From positions 1-22,697 of the IMG/VR virus record IMGVR_UViG_3300046002_002360: a stretch of 22,697 bases of DNA; one strand, 5' to 3'. This document shows, piece by piece, positions 22,388-22,697 of this stretch (position 1 is the stretch's first letter; each line of letters begins with the position of its first letter). The position numbers and the translations under genes were made by a program. The notes beneath the pieces are model-generated. The model did no database searches, was not told the DNA's origin, and saw nothing but the letters and a program-made list of their open reading frames with translations. The stretch comes from a virus.

Positions 22388-22697
22388 ATGAAACTTAAAA
22401 AATTCGCATACGATACTACTGGATTACCAGCAGTCGTTAATGACCAATCACTTGAACTGCTTATCCGTTCTTTCTACGAAGGCAAAACGGGAGCTACTTT
22501 CGCAAAACAAACGGGTATCAAATCAACTGCTGATTTGCACTACATCACAACTGAGTTATTCTACCAAGCTGATACTGCATGTGCATTTAACGCATCGGGT
22601 AAGACTGGTTTCTCAAAAAGAACTATCACAGTAGGTAAAATCAAAGTTCAGCAAGAGTTTTGCGCAAAAGAGTTAGAGGGATTTTGGACTGAAAGAG
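22388..22697 (+). CDS. Probable major capsid protein, N-terminal part (cut by window end)
   Basis: The frame is open from ATG 22388 to the window end, 103 complete codons with no stop. It starts MKLKKFAYDTTGLPAVVNDQ and continues LELLIRSFYEGKTGATFAKQ and HYITTELFYQADTACAFNAS, then FSKRTITVGKIKVQQEFCAK. The ITVGKIKVQQEFC segment with a following acidic ELEGFW looks like the entry to a capsid core in Bacteroidota phages. Position directly after a protease with a scaffold-like tail is the standard place of the major capsid gene. The missing C-terminus prevents a fold-level check. Confidence 0.7.
   Translation, partial: MKLKKFAYDTTGLPAVVNDQSLELLIRSFYEGKTGATFAKQTGIKSTADLHYITTELFYQADTACAFNASGKTGFSKRTITVGKIKVQQEFCAKELEGFWTER

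Noticed and set aside
22440-22634. A 64-codon + strand frame inside the capsid gene start
   Set aside because: It is an out-of-frame shadow of the capsid reading frame, which is open for 103 codons and has a clear protein pattern.
1-22697. CRISPR arrays, tRNA genes, rRNA genes and insertion sequences
   Set aside because: No regularly spaced repeats, cloverleaf-like sequences with GTTCRANTC arms, or transposase motifs were noticed by eye.

Overview
The window is a continuous stretch of a tailed double-stranded DNA phage (or a prophage; no integrase is visible), with every supported gene on the + strand. The host is most likely a member of the Bacteroidota. The sequence is AT-rich, and start codons follow A-rich tracts with essentially no Shine-Dalgarno motifs. 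The best promoter candidates have the Bacteroidota form (TTTG, about 20 bases, then TAnnTTTG-like). Several structural proteins have the look of families I know from Bacteroidota phages. These assignments come from reading motifs, not from database searches.

Layout: (1) 17-4042, DNA modification and replication: an orphan beta-class DNA methyltransferase, a replication initiator with a Lys-Asp repeat linker, a DnaB-type helicase, a free-standing DnaA domain IV-like protein, a 43-residue protein and a NinG-like nuclease. (2) 4050-4819: a promoter-led pair, a 70-residue unknown and a sigma-like helix-turn-helix protein that could drive later genes. (3) 4807-8252: an accessory island with a GT4-like glycosyltransferase, a small membrane protein, a small CxxC protein, a GT9-like glycosyltransferase and two SAM methyltransferases. 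A calcineurin-like phosphoesterase and two small genes follow (8274-9654). (4) 9656-11216: small and large terminase. (5) 11213-21175: neck and tail genes, including a gene split at a run of nine T (probable -1 frameshift), an HK97 gp10-like protein, two large tail proteins, two tandem paralogues, a Trp-repeat miniprotein and a tape measure protein. (6) 21218-end: XkdF-like prohead protease fused to a scaffold-like region, then the first 103 codons of the probable major capsid protein, cut by the window end.

Most genes abut or overlap by 1-29 bases (ATGA, TAATG), so each block is probably a translationally coupled operon. The clear break is at 12569-12968, where a promoter, a short low-GC gene for a very acidic protein and a strong intrinsic terminator form a self-contained moron-like unit between tail genes.

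The points most worth a second look are: the frameshift at 11660-11668; the matching promoters at 4050 and 12569; the depletion of GATC (8 sites found by eye); the glycan/methyl island; the nested scaffold start at 21812; and the gene order, in which tail genes sit between terminase and capsid and no portal gene is visible.
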